64,000 nucleotides of DNA from Nesterenkonia salmonea (GCF_005771525.1 NZ_VAVZ01000005.1:1-64000), one strand, 5' to 3'. Positions 56,348-64,000 are shown, counted from the stretch's first letter. Program-made: numbers and translations. The notes: generated from the letters alone by a model not told the origin.

Positions 56348-57247
56348 TCAATCTGCGATGGACCGCAGAATCACGATCACGCGAAGGATTTCAATGTAGA
56401 GCCAGACCAGCGAGACGGTCAGACCGAATGCAGCTGCCCATCCGTATTTCTGCTCCACACCAGCTTCAACGCCGTCTTGGATGTTGGTGAAGTCCAGCAC
56501 GAGTGAGTAGGTGGCGAGCAGGATGGCGAAGGCACCGATCGCGACACCGAGCCAGCCGGCGCGCATACCGAACATGCCGATATCGGTGAACATCACCATT
56601 CCGAAGTTCACCAGGCTGAACACCATGTAGGCAATCAGTGCGGTGAAGAAGAACTTGTTGAGTTTAGGAGTGGCACGCACTTTTCCTGACTTGAAAAGCG
56701 CCAGCACAGTACCGAAGACCACCAGGGTTGCGGTCACTGCTTGAACGGCAACGCCGGGATACGCCATCTCTAGGATCCACGTGAATGCACCCAGGAAGAA
56801 GCCCTGAGTCGCCGAGTAGGCCAGAATCAGTGCCGGGTTCGGCTCACGCCGGAACGCGTTGACCAGACCCAAGACCAGGCCTCCGAGAACTGCAACGAGC
56901 GCCAGACCCATGACCACGCCGGGCATCATGGTGGCCAAGGTGACCGCAGCGCCAGCACCGACCAGCAGGACGGCGAAGCTGGTCACAGTCTTGCGGATGA
57001 CGTCGTCATACGTCATCGGCGTGCCCTCTAGACCGGAACGCTCAGGCAGGTTGTACTGCCGCTGAAGGTCGTCTGCCTGCGGGACACCGTGCTGCTGGGC
57101 GTAGGTCTGCTGCTGACGCTGTTCTTCTCGCACCGTGCCAGAGCCGGAGTCCATGTAGAACCGGCGGCGCTTATCTGCGTTGAACTGGTCAGGCATTGCA
57201 CCCGACTTGAACACCGGGTTGCTCGAGCTGCCAAATTGCATGGCCAT
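56348..57247 (-). CDS. Bax inhibitor-1 / YccA family membrane protein
   Basis: 299 residues: about 75 soluble N-terminal residues with NPVFKSG and a Gln-rich stretch, then seven membrane segments, ending with the family's conserved LDFTNIQDGVEAGVEQKYGWAAAFGLTVSLVWLYIEILRV containing the paired acidic residues of the putative calcium/proton site. The start at 57247 is favoured by GGAGAGCGG upstream; the TTG at 57283 would add 12 residues. Function in bacteria is unclear. Confidence 0.85.
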   Translation of the reverse strand: MAMQFGSSSNPVFKSGAMPDQFNADKRRRFYMDSGSGTVREEQRQQQTYAQQHGVPQADDLQRQYNLPERSGLEGTPMTYDDVIRKTVTSFAVLLVGAGAAVTLATMMPGVVMGLALVAVLGGLVLGLVNAFRREPNPALILAYSATQGFFLGAFTWILEMAYPGVAVQAVTATLVVFGTVLALFKSGKVRATPKLNKFFFTALIAYMVFSLVNFGMVMFTDIGMFGMRAGWLGVAIGAFAILLATYSLVLDFTNIQDGVEAGVEQKYGWAAAFGLTVSLVWLYIEILRVIVILRSIAD

Positions 57248-57353
57248 AGGGGTTCCGCTCTCCTTCAATGGGTTCGTCGTCAACGTCGAAAATCGTCGCT
57301 TTCATTTATTCTAACCGTTTATGGCCGCGGATTATGCCTCGTGTCGGATCGGC

Positions 57354-58001
57354 TCAGGCCTCGTCGATACCGCGGGCGTTCAGCGCACGTCCTGTGTTCC
57401 GCGCATGGTCGACCGCCCCTAGCAGCAGCGGCACGGTGCGAGCACGCAGGTCGCGTTCCAACCCGCGGGCACGCGCCTGCTGAGCGCCCAAGTGGAAGGA
57501 GTCAGCCAGGTAAGGGATCGAACGCAGCATGATGAGCGCAGCGAGCGCGATTCGGCCGGGTCGAATTCCGAGGAGTCGAAGCGGCGCCAAAATCCGCCGG
57601 AGAACTCCTACGAGCTCGACCGGCGCGGTAGTGAGCAGGAGCAGCTGGGCCGCCATCAGACAGGTCAGGATTCGACTCAGGACTTCCGTCCCGGTGGCGG
57701 GATCATTGAGGATCAGCTGCAGGATTGCAAGCACGGCAAGCACAAGCCAGAGGCGTCTCAGCAGGACGAGGAGCATCAGCAGAGGTATGCGTGCCACCAG
57801 GGCCGTGCAGAACACGAGGACGACGACGCCGGCACTCACCAACGGGTCACGCGCGATCAGCACTGCAGCGGTCACCAGTGCAAGCACCAGCACCTTGACT
57901 CCACTAGGCGCTCGGTGCATAAAGCTGTCTCCCGGGGCGCGGCGACCTAATACCTGCTCACGTGGTCGCAGTGGGCGGGGACGGCGTCGTAGTCGTCTCA
58001 T
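57354..58001 (-). CDS. ECF transporter T component (BioN-like)
   Basis: 215 residues, about five membrane segments, with the coupling helix motif GAQQARARGLERDLRAR, which contains the A-R-G signatures by which T proteins contact the ATPases. Last gene of the bioY-A-T operon; its ATG overlaps the ATPase stop by 4 nt. The N-terminus is very Arg-rich. It transmits ATP hydrolysis to BioY for biotin import. Confidence 0.9.
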   Translation of the reverse strand: MRRLRRRPRPLRPREQVLGRRAPGDSFMHRAPSGVKVLVLALVTAAVLIARDPLVSAGVVVLVFCTALVARIPLLMLLVLLRRLWLVLAVLAILQLILNDPATGTEVLSRILTCLMAAQLLLLTTAPVELVGVLRRILAPLRLLGIRPGRIALAALIMLRSIPYLADSFHLGAQQARARGLERDLRARTVPLLLGAVDHARNTGRALNARGIDEA

Positions 58002-58708
58002 ACGGCGCTGCGGCGTCGGTATGTGGTGATCACAGCTTCAGGATCTCCGTCTGCCACGACTTCACCGTCGTGGATCAGCAGTGTTCGCTCAGCCTGCGCC
58101 GCCAGGTCGAGGTCATGAGTGGCGGTGATGGTCATGATGCCGTGTAGCTGAGCCAGCTTCTCCACCTGCTGAGTGAAGCGTTGAGCATTGACCAGGTCAA
58201 GCAGGGTGGTGGGTTCATCGAGCAGCAGGACGCTCGGCTTCAGCGCAAGAACTGTGGCCAGGGCGACCAGCTGCTGCTGCCCTGAAGAGAGTTCCTGGGA
58301 GCTCCGCTCTGCCAGCTCGGCGATACCCAGCTCGTCAAGACTCCGCATGGCAGCCGAACGGCGTTGGGATGTCTCACGCAGGGTGCGTCGTAGCGAGAGC
58401 TCCACATCTTCCAAAGGGGTGGGCATGACCAGTTGGGCGGCCGGATTGGAGAACACGAACCCGGCCTGCTGCCGGACAGCTCGCCCATGATCGACGGTGT
58501 CCTGGCCATCCACACTGACATAGCCCTCAGTCGGCTCGACCAGACCGTTGACCAGTTGCAGCAGTGTTGATTTGCCGCCGCCATTGGGCCCGATCACGCT
58601 GATCCTCCGTTGGGTGAGCTGCAGCTGCGCAATGCTCAGCAGGAGGCGGGTCCCCGCCAGGACACGGACGTCCCTGAACGCTATTTCCACTGAGGCCGAC
58701 GGCATCAT
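57998..58708 (-). CDS. ECF transporter ATP-binding component (BioM-like)
   Basis: 236-residue ABC ATPase: GPNGGGKSTLL (Walker A), FSNPAAQLVMP (Q-loop region typical of CbiO/BioM), SSGQQQLVALA (signature), VLLLDEPTTLLD (Walker B) and TATHDLDL (His switch). It energises the BioY transporter. One ATPase gene is present, so a homodimer is likely. ATG overlaps the bioY stop by 4 nt (ATGA). Confidence 0.93.
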   Translation of the reverse strand: MMPSASVEIAFRDVRVLAGTRLLLSIAQLQLTQRRISVIGPNGGGKSTLLQLVNGLVEPTEGYVSVDGQDTVDHGRAVRQQAGFVFSNPAAQLVMPTPLEDVELSLRRTLRETSQRRSAAMRSLDELGIAELAERSSQELSSGQQQLVALATVLALKPSVLLLDEPTTLLDLVNAQRFTQQVEKLAQLHGIMTITATHDLDLAAQAERTLLIHDGEVVADGDPEAVITTYRRRSAV

Positions 58709-59328
58709 CCCCGAGCCAGAATCCAGGGGGCAGACCGGTGCACAAGAGCGGCAGCCCCAGCTGCGACCAGAGACTTGATCACATCGCCCGGCCAGAAGAC
58801 GATGTCAAAGAAGAATGCTTCACGCAGGCTGACCTCAAGGTTGATGCTCATGCCGACGATGCCGGCCGGGTGAGTCACCAGGATGCTGCCAGCGATTGCC
58901 GCGACAAACAGCAAGGGCACCCGCCAGCGAACGGACCCCCGACGGAGCACAATGCGTGCGATGAATCCGGTGACCAGGGCGGTGAGTGGCCAGGCGAGCA
59001 AGTACCCAGCGGAGGGTCCGGCCAAGACACCGAAACCGCCGACGAATCCAGCAAAGATCGGCAGCCCCAATAGGCCGAGGACTACATAGAGCGCCGCAGC
59101 GGCAGCACCACGCCATGGCCCCAGGACCAGACCGGCAAGCGCAATGCCCATGGTCTGCAGGGTGATGGGCACTCCAAAATTCCCGATAGGTATCGGGGGG
59201 GCAAAAGCCAATACGGCAATGAGGGCGGCGAAGACCCCGATAAGCGCGATGTCCTGAGCGGGATTGAGACCTCGAGTGCGTCGAGTTCCTTCTGCGATGT
59301 GAGAGGTCTCCGATGACGATTGGGACAT
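58705..59328 (-). CDS. bioY: Biotin transporter substrate-binding subunit BioY
   Basis: 207-residue S component with six membrane segments and the BioY features PIGNFGVPITLQTMGIALAGL, GPSAGYLLAWPLTALVTGFI and FWPGDVIKSLVAAG. ATG 59328 has GGAGG 8 nt upstream. Biotin supply fits the biotin-dependent carboxylase at 34-38 kb. A BioQ-type box overlaps its promoter. Confidence 0.95.
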   Translation of the reverse strand: MSQSSSETSHIAEGTRRTRGLNPAQDIALIGVFAALIAVLAFAPPIPIGNFGVPITLQTMGIALAGLVLGPWRGAAAAALYVVLGLLGLPIFAGFVGGFGVLAGPSAGYLLAWPLTALVTGFIARIVLRRGSVRWRVPLLFVAAIAGSILVTHPAGIVGMSINLEVSLREAFFFDIVFWPGDVIKSLVAAGAAALVHRSAPWILARG

Positions 59329-59390
59329 GATGTGCATCCTCCGGGGATATTCGCGCTTGAACATTCTGTTTCGAGCACACTAAGCGGTTT

Positions 59391-59405
59391 TTGAACGGTG
59401 TTCAA
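59391..59405. promoter_or_regulatory. BioQ-type operator over the bioY promoter
   Basis: TTGAACGGTGTTCAA is a perfect 6-bp-arm inverted repeat with a 3-bp centre and fits the TGAAC-N3-GTT motif reported for corynebacterial BioQ. On the minus strand it includes a -35-like TTGAAC (59405-59400) with TAGTGT 17 nt downstream (59382-59377), so a bound repressor would block the bioY promoter. Confidence 0.7.
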
Positions 59406-59406
59406 G

Positions 59407-59925
59407 TTACTCGCGCGGCACTTCCCTGGGTTGACCTAGGATCGCTTTGATTCCCCGATCATAGAGCAGGGCGCTCTCATCTGCGCTGCGGCCGAACAGG
59501 ACTGAGTTCTGCTCAATCGCCAGCGCCCCCAATGCGTACCGCATCAGTACACCAGCATCAACACTCCTAAGACGCACGTCCTCACTTCTGCTGGCCAGCG
59601 CATTGCGCAGCGCCGGCACGGGAGGGAGGTCTGGGTCCAGAGCGTAGGCAATGAGGATCAAGTCGCCGCCATCCGGAAGCGCGAGGATCAGTCTCCGCAG
59701 GTGCTGCATAAGCTCCAGCGGCTCACCCGGGACATCTCGGAGGGGCTGGAGCACTCGGTGCGCCACACGCCGCAGCATTTCTTGCTTATTGGGCACGTGA
59801 TAGTAGAGAGCTCCAGGCTGAACACCTAGTTCGGCGGCTACCCTGCGCATGGAAACGTCCTGCACTCCGTACTGGGCCACCAGATCATGGGCAGCGTCAA
59901 CAATCTGCCCAGCCGTCAATGCCAT
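59407..59925 (-). CDS. TetR-family biotin regulator (BioQ-like)
   Basis: 172 residues. Helix-turn-helix at about residues 22-46 (SMRRVAAELGVQPGALYYHVPNKQEML), followed by a short all-helical ligand domain; the SMRRVA-ELGV-PGALY-H-PNKQ block is close to corynebacterial BioQ. ATG 59925 lacks a ribosome site, and TATGCT (59932-59937) puts the transcript start exactly on it, so it is predicted leaderless. It lies directly upstream of bioY, and a GTTCATGAAC palindrome at 59955-59964 may give autoregulation. Confidence 0.82.
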   Translation of the reverse strand: MALTAGQIVDAAHDLVAQYGVQDVSMRRVAAELGVQPGALYYHVPNKQEMLRRVAHRVLQPLRDVPGEPLELMQHLRRLILALPDGGDLILIAYALDPDLPPVPALRNALASRSEDVRLRSVDAGVLMRYALGALAIEQNSVLFGRSADESALLYDRGIKAILGQPREVPRE

Positions 59926-59996
59926 TGGACCAGCATACGGGCGAAGGTGAATCTGTTCATGAACCCAGACACATCCAGAGGGCCGAGCTTCAGAGG

Positions 59997-60070
59997 TCCC
60001 CCTACTGGGATTCGAACCCAGACTGTATCGATTTTAAGTCGACTGCCTCTACCAGTTGGGCTATAGGGGG
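59997..60070 (-). tRNA. tRNA with UAA anticodon (tRNA-Leu by codon), class I fold
   Basis: 74-nt cloverleaf without encoded CCA: acceptor CCCCCTA/TAGGGGG with A73; D arm of three pairs; anticodon arm GTCGA/TCGAT with loop CTTAAAA, so anticodon UAA; five-nt variable loop ACAGT; T arm CTGGG-TTCGAAT-CCCAG. All three main stems pair fully. The anticodon reads UUA (Leu), but leucine tRNAs normally have a long variable arm, absent here. Confidence 0.9.
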
Positions 60071-60126
60071 AAATGGGAGAGCTGCACACTCGATGCAGCT
60101 TCCCCATCTAAGGACAGATGGTCCTA

Positions 60127-61503
60127 CTAGTTCTTGGCTTTTTCTTTCTTCCCGCCGGCTGCCTCATAAAACGCCTTGGTGGGGTTCTCAAGGTCACGCA
60201 GCGGTGTGACGTCACGGCCGAAGACAAGTTCGTTGACCCAACCGCCAGCCACGCGGACTTTGCGCTCCACAGTCGGGATGGCCATGCCGTGGTACCCACG
60301 GTGAGCCGCCCATGCCACGATGCCCTTGATCTTGACACCCATCGGGTTGCCGACGCCCTTGTAGAGGCCCAGACCTGCAACGGCACCGAGAGAGTCGTGC
60401 TTGTACTCAGCGATTGAGCCGTTGCCGAACCGCGCAGAAAAGAGGTTCTTTGCCAGCAGCTTTGCCTGACGCCAAGCGTGCTGAGCGTTAGGAACGCAGA
60501 AGCCGCCGGGTCCAGCGCCGGTCAGGTCAGGGATTGCAGCGATGTCACCAGCAGTCCACGCTCCGTCAATGACGTCGCCGTCCTCGTTGAGGATCTGCAG
60601 TGTTGCCGAGCCGGTGAGGCGTCCGCGCTCATCCACTGGGAATGAAGAGCTGCGAGCGATGGCGTTGGCAGCCACGCCTGCGGTCCAGACCAACGTGTCA
60701 GCACCGAAGACATCTACTTCAGACTTGTCGGCCATCGCGATCAGGGTCAGTTCGCCATCAACTGCTGAACCCAGGGAGGTGTTGAGCAGCACTTCGACGC
60801 CCCGACCACGCAGGTGTTCAACGACACCGACCGCTTGGTCCTCAGTGACTTCTGGCATGATCCGTCCCATGGCCTCGACCAGCACAATACGGACGTCAGA
60901 CTGGGAGAGCCGGGGGTTCTCGCTCACATAGGCGCGGATGATGTCTTCCATCTCCGCGACGCATTCGATGCCGGCGAACCCACCGCCCACTACTGCGAAG
61001 GTCAGGGCACGCTTCTTGGCAGCCTCGTCAGTCATCACCGATGCTGACTCCAGGCGTTCCAGGATGTGGTTGCGCAGGCCCAAGGCTTCCTCAATGGTCT
61101 TCAGACCAATGCCGTTCTCAGCCAGTCCTTCGATGGGGAATGTCCGAGTCGTCGCGCCGGCAGCCATGACGATGTCCTGGTAGGGCACCTCCACGCTTTC
61201 GCCTTCATCCAGACCGACTATCGCAACCTTGGCCTCGTGGTCCACGGAGGTGACTTTGCCGGTGATCACCTCAGTGTCCTTCAGATGTTTGCGGTGCGGT
61301 ACCACGGCGTGACGAGCCTCAATGTGTCCGCCCACTACCTCTGGGAGGAACGGCTGGTAGGTCATGTAGGGCAGCGGATCGATCAACGTGACGATCCCCC
61401 CGGCTGCTTTGACCTTTTTCTGCAACTGTTGGGCAACCGTCAGGCCGACGTATCCGCCGCCAACGATCAGAATTCGGGGTTTCTCAGAGAGCTTCAGTGC
61501 CAT
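60127..61503 (-). CDS. ndh: Type II NADH dehydrogenase (NAD(P)/FAD-dependent oxidoreductase)
   Basis: About 458 residues. Two Rossmann motifs are visible: ILIVGGGYVGLTVAQQL (FAD) and FAVVGGGFAGIECVAEM (NADH), plus TAGDIA near the flavin and a C-terminal amphipathic membrane-contact part. It passes electrons from NADH to menaquinone without pumping protons. ATG 61503 is preferred over ATG 61512 because TAGGAT (61511-61516) overlaps the latter and puts the transcript start one base before 61503. It carries a Lys-rich tail (GGKKEKAKN). Confidence 0.93.
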   Translation of the reverse strand: MALKLSEKPRILIVGGGYVGLTVAQQLQKKVKAAGGIVTLIDPLPYMTYQPFLPEVVGGHIEARHAVVPHRKHLKDTEVITGKVTSVDHEAKVAIVGLDEGESVEVPYQDIVMAAGATTRTFPIEGLAENGIGLKTIEEALGLRNHILERLESASVMTDEAAKKRALTFAVVGGGFAGIECVAEMEDIIRAYVSENPRLSQSDVRIVLVEAMGRIMPEVTEDQAVGVVEHLRGRGVEVLLNTSLGSAVDGELTLIAMADKSEVDVFGADTLVWTAGVAANAIARSSSFPVDERGRLTGSATLQILNEDGDVIDGAWTAGDIAAIPDLTGAGPGGFCVPNAQHAWRQAKLLAKNLFSARFGNGSIAEYKHDSLGAVAGLGLYKGVGNPMGVKIKGIVAWAAHRGYHGMAIPTVERKVRVAGGWVNELVFGRDVTPLRDLENPTKAFYEAAGGKKEKAKN

Positions 61504-61590
61504 GGGCTCCATCCTATATCGGTTTCAAACGGGGGTGATCGGTATTGCTTGCGCGTTCAATCTGGCACGGCGCCGTTGCCGAAGTGTGGA

Positions 61591-63075
61591 TCAGTTGGTG
61601 TCGCGGCGTGACAGCAGGTGGACCGCCGCCAGAGTCATGAGCGCCGCAAGGACCAGAGCGCCAACTCCTAGAGTGACGGGTCCGGCCCAGTCCTGGGCTG
61701 ACCTGACTTCAGCTGCTTGCGGAAGGTCCCGTGGCTCACCTTCAGGGCCAGCCACCACATCGGAGTCCTCTGGAACGCCCTCGGAGTCCTGCTCATCCGT
61801 GTCGGTGCGGCGGTGCACCCGAATCCAGTCTTCTAGGGTGTCGTAGTCCTCTGCGTTGAACTCAGGGACGCTGCCGTTGACGGCGGCGTCGACGTTGAGC
61901 ACGCCATGGCCGAACTCGGGGTCAATCCCGTCGGCTCCTGCAGAATCCGCGGAGGTGAGCAAACGGTGTTTGACCTCTTGAGCAGACAGCTCCGGGTGAG
62001 CAGCCATTGTCAGGGCTGCCGCACCGGCGACTATGGGTGTGGCACCGGATGTCCCCGTCCACATGGCATAGCCACCTTCCGGAAGCGCGCCGACCAACGG
62101 CTCCGAGGCTGCGGCGATGTCAACAGCAATTCCTTGGGAAGATGAGTCTTCACTGATGTTTCGTTCCTCATCGACGCCAGCGACTGTGAGGACGCCTGGG
62201 ATGGTGGCCGGAGCTCCGACTGACCAATGCCCAGCGGCCCTGTTTCCTGCGGCGGCGATGACCAGCACATCGTTCTGCTCGGCGTGCAGGAACGCTTCAT
62301 CCCAGCTTTCTGGCCAGTCCTGCGAGCCTGAGCCGATGGACATGTTGATGATGTCCGCTCCGTTGTCCACCGCCCAGGTCACCGCTTGGGCTATCTGGTC
62401 TTCAGTGCCGGGCCCGTAGGGATTGGGATCTTCCAGCACCAAAGAGAGGGAGAGGATATCCGCCTCTGGCGCTACGCCTACTACTCCGGCGGGACGCTCC
62501 GGCCAAGGTGCGGATTCGTCCACTTCCTCATCGGATTCGTCTTCCTCCGCATCCTCAATGCCTGGGAAGACTCGAGTGTCATAGAACTCGTCGAGAGCTT
62601 CCTCATCGATTTCGTCTTCCCAGTCTTCCCCGTAGATTTCCTCGATGTCGGCGAGGAAGTCATCAAACCATTCATCCCATTCGTCGTCGGAGAGGTCGTC
62701 GAAGTCCTCTGCTTCGATCTCTTCGGGTTCGGGCATCTCTTCGCCGCGTCCGGCGGCGAGGGACGCCACCAATGTGCCGTGCTCGGTGTTTGTCTGCGAG
62801 ACCGGGCCACCGCTGCCGTCTCCGCCTCCTGACACGTCGGTGCCACCCATCATGGCGCCCTCCAGCGAAGGATGGTCTCCATCAACACCGGTGTCGATCA
62901 CCGCGATGGTGATGCCTTCGCCCTGAGTGGTCTCCCAAGCTTCCGTGACTCCATAGTCTTCGAGCCAGAACTGTTCCTCTCGAGTGCCCTGGCCGTAGGC
63001 CGGCGTGGCGACCAGTTGCGCGGCGAGAATCCCGACAACGCCGACCGAGCAGACTCTGCGACCAACCCGGCTCAA
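61591..63075 (-). CDS. Membrane-anchored mycosin-like S8 peptidase with acidic insert
   Basis: 494 residues. Signal peptide (1-28, cut near AYGQG), triad Asp61 (AVIDTGVDG), His99 (NTEHGTLVAS), Ser343 (GTSGATPIVAG), oxyanion Asn278, and a C-terminal membrane segment (464-488) ending in RRDTN. Residues about 112-188 form an insert in which more than half are Asp or Glu (for example DDLSDDEWDEWFDDFLADI), not part of the peptidase core. TTG 63075 overlaps the Ppx stop by 4 nt and has AGGAGG 8 nt upstream. Topology resembles MycP of type VII secretion, but no ESX genes are visible here. Confidence 0.9.
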   Translation of the reverse strand: MSRVGRRVCSVGVVGILAAQLVATPAYGQGTREEQFWLEDYGVTEAWETTQGEGITIAVIDTGVDGDHPSLEGAMMGGTDVSGGGDGSGGPVSQTNTEHGTLVASLAAGRGEEMPEPEEIEAEDFDDLSDDEWDEWFDDFLADIEEIYGEDWEDEIDEEALDEFYDTRVFPGIEDAEEDESDEEVDESAPWPERPAGVVGVAPEADILSLSLVLEDPNPYGPGTEDQIAQAVTWAVDNGADIINMSIGSGSQDWPESWDEAFLHAEQNDVLVIAAAGNRAAGHWSVGAPATIPGVLTVAGVDEERNISEDSSSQGIAVDIAAASEPLVGALPEGGYAMWTGTSGATPIVAGAAALTMAAHPELSAQEVKHRLLTSADSAGADGIDPEFGHGVLNVDAAVNGSVPEFNAEDYDTLEDWIRVHRRTDTDEQDSEGVPEDSDVVAGPEGEPRDLPQAAEVRSAQDWAGPVTLGVGALVLAALMTLAAVHLLSRRDTN

Positions 63076-64000
63076 CTGGCGACCTCCTGGGCATCGAGTT
63101 CTCCGCGGGCAACAGACATCACCAGTCCATCGAGGATGTCGTGCTCGGAGGCGATCGCACTCGTGACCCGACCGTCGGTGACTTTGTTGAGGTAGTCAAG
63201 GATGGTGCCCCAGATCAAAGCTCCGGCACCTATGACATCAACCCGGCCTGGGTGCATGAACGGCATTGCCGCACGCTGGTCACGGGTGCTGTGCACAAGT
63301 TGCTCCACCGACTGTTGGATGGCATCGAGGGAGAGTTCGGCACCGTGGATGGTCTCGGCGTCGTAATCTTCAAGTTTGAGCGCGTGAGCAGCGACTGTCG
63401 TGACGGTCCCGGCGACACCGATCACTGTCTCTGTCTCGTGCAGCGGCATCACCTGCGCAACATTTTCGAGGAAACTCAGAGTTTCGAAAGCCGCCATAGA
63501 GCATTCGGTTTCTGCCGGCGGATCAGTGCGCATATGGCGTTCGCTGAACCGCACGCAGCCCATATCGGTGGAAATCGCGTGCTCTGCCCCTTTGCAGGTG
63601 CCCATGACGAACTCTGTGGATCCACCCCCGAGGTCCACCACGAGAACTTTTCGCTCAGAGTCCCAATCGAGCACCGAGGCCGCACCGGAGAAGGAGAAGC
63701 CAGCTTCTTCGGAACCGCGGATGACTTCCGGTTCGACGCCGAGGCGCTCCTTGACTCCGGAGATGAACTCGGTGCGGTTGCTGACATCTCTTGAGGCTGA
63801 CGTGGCGACGAACCGAACGGCCTGCGCCTGGTGTTTGCGAATGAGCGCGGCGTAGTCGTCCACGGCAGCGAAAGTGCGTTGCAGAGCCTCGGCAGAGAAC
63901 TCACCGGTCTGGTCAACGCCCTCGCCCAAACGCACCACCGTCATGCGGCGCACCACATCGGTGAGCGCACCAGAGCCGGGCAGGTCGACGTCAGCGATCA
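63072..64000 (-). CDS. Ppx/GppA-family exopolyphosphatase (partial, 5' end outside window)
   Basis: Phosphatase of the actin-like ATPase fold acting on polyphosphate or pppGpp. 309 codons are visible; the frame is open to the window edge, reading DLPGSGALTDVVRRMTVVRLGEGVDQTG, so about 20 N-terminal residues are missing. Motifs: VRFVATSASRDVSN, VIRGSEEAGFSFSGA, VVDLGGGSTEFV (phosphate 2) and GVAGTVTT. The stop is coupled to the S8 peptidase start (TTGA overlap). Length matches the single-domain actinobacterial Ppx. Confidence 0.93.
   Translation of the reverse strand, partial: IADVDLPGSGALTDVVRRMTVVRLGEGVDQTGEFSAEALQRTFAAVDDYAALIRKHQAQAVRFVATSASRDVSNRTEFISGVKERLGVEPEVIRGSEEAGFSFSGAASVLDWDSERKVLVVDLGGGSTEFVMGTCKGAEHAISTDMGCVRFSERHMRTDPPAETECSMAAFETLSFLENVAQVMPLHETETVIGVAGTVTTVAAHALKLEDYDAETIHGAELSLDAIQQSVEQLVHSTRDQRAAMPFMHPGRVDVIGAGALIWGTILDYLNKVTDGRVTSAIASEHDILDGLVMSVARGELDAQEVAS

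Noticed and set aside
61591-63075. Type VII secretion mycosin (MycP)
   Set aside because: Topology fits, but no ESX component lies in the window, and the acidic insert is atypical. Called mycosin-like only.
1-64000. CRISPR arrays, insertion sequences, prophage or integrase genes
   Set aside because: No spaced direct repeats, transposase or recombinase motifs, or phage structural genes were seen on either strand.

Overview
The window looks like chromosomal DNA from a moderately high-GC actinobacterium, most plausibly a Micrococcaceae-type genus. The evidence is the gene content: a WhiB regulator, mycothiol S-conjugate amidase (Mca), DUF3499, DUF5719, DUF4245, DUF4307 and TIGR03089 family proteins, an LCP ligase, and a leucine-catabolic set built like that of mycobacteria. 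Nearly every base is coding. Genes form many tight minus-strand operons joined by 4-nt stop/start overlaps. I see no insertion sequence, prophage, integrase, CRISPR array or rRNA operon. Genus and species are inference.

Layout. (1) 1-6 kb, sugar uptake island: an ABC permease cut by the window edge, two tandem paralogous lipoprotein solute-binding proteins, a divergent GH43-type glycosidase and a LacI repressor, with LacI-like operators between the divergent genes. (2) 6-13.5 kb, housekeeping and membrane genes: DUF3817, SURF1, a VOC protein, DUF1461, SpoIIM/RDD divergent pair, ahcY, Trm112, DUF3499. (3) 13.5-25.8 kb, envelope and purine block: DUF5719, a 1200-residue GT2 membrane glycosyltransferase, WhiB, TIGR03089, GtrA, manA, LCP, purE, purK. 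(4) 25.9-27.8 kb, accessory patch: a subtilisin-like protease, a small propeptide-like partner and a decayed SDR gene. (5) 27.8-32.2 kb: glpX, DUF4245, beta-carbonic anhydrase, type 4 prepilin peptidase, galE, NUDIX. (6) 32.2-41.7 kb: a leucine/isovalerate degradation locus (CitE-like lyase, MaoC, acyl-CoA dehydrogenase, biotin carboxylase, carboxyltransferase) with a divergent TetR regulator, acyl-CoA synthetase and thioesterase. (7) 41.8-57.3 kb: fumC, rhomboid, PIN-PhoH, short-chain prenyl transferase, hemolysin III, DUF255 protein, DUF559 protein, mca, DUF4307, greA, ilvA, AI-2E exporter, YccA. This order resembles the mycobacterial greA-mca-uppS-phoH2-fum-glpX neighbourhood. (8) 57.3-64 kb: the bioY-bioM-bioN biotin ECF transporter with a BioQ-like TetR regulator, an unusual class I tRNA with a UAA anticodon, a type II NADH dehydrogenase, a membrane-anchored subtilase with a very acidic insert, and a Ppx/GppA phosphatase cut by the window end.

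Most notable points. A protease at 26 kb carries its own N-terminal prodomain and is followed by a separately encoded prodomain-like protein. About a dozen genes have a TAnnnT -10 element placed so that the start codon falls at +1 to +4, which predicts leaderless mRNAs and corrects several starts. greA has a strong promoter followed by a terminator-like hairpin in its leader. The 405 nt upstream of PIN-PhoH are a possible site for a PhoAT-like antitoxin. An inverted pair of DnaA boxes lies in a short intergenic region near 50.7 kb. Start codons given below often differ from the longest reading frame; the reason is stated for each.
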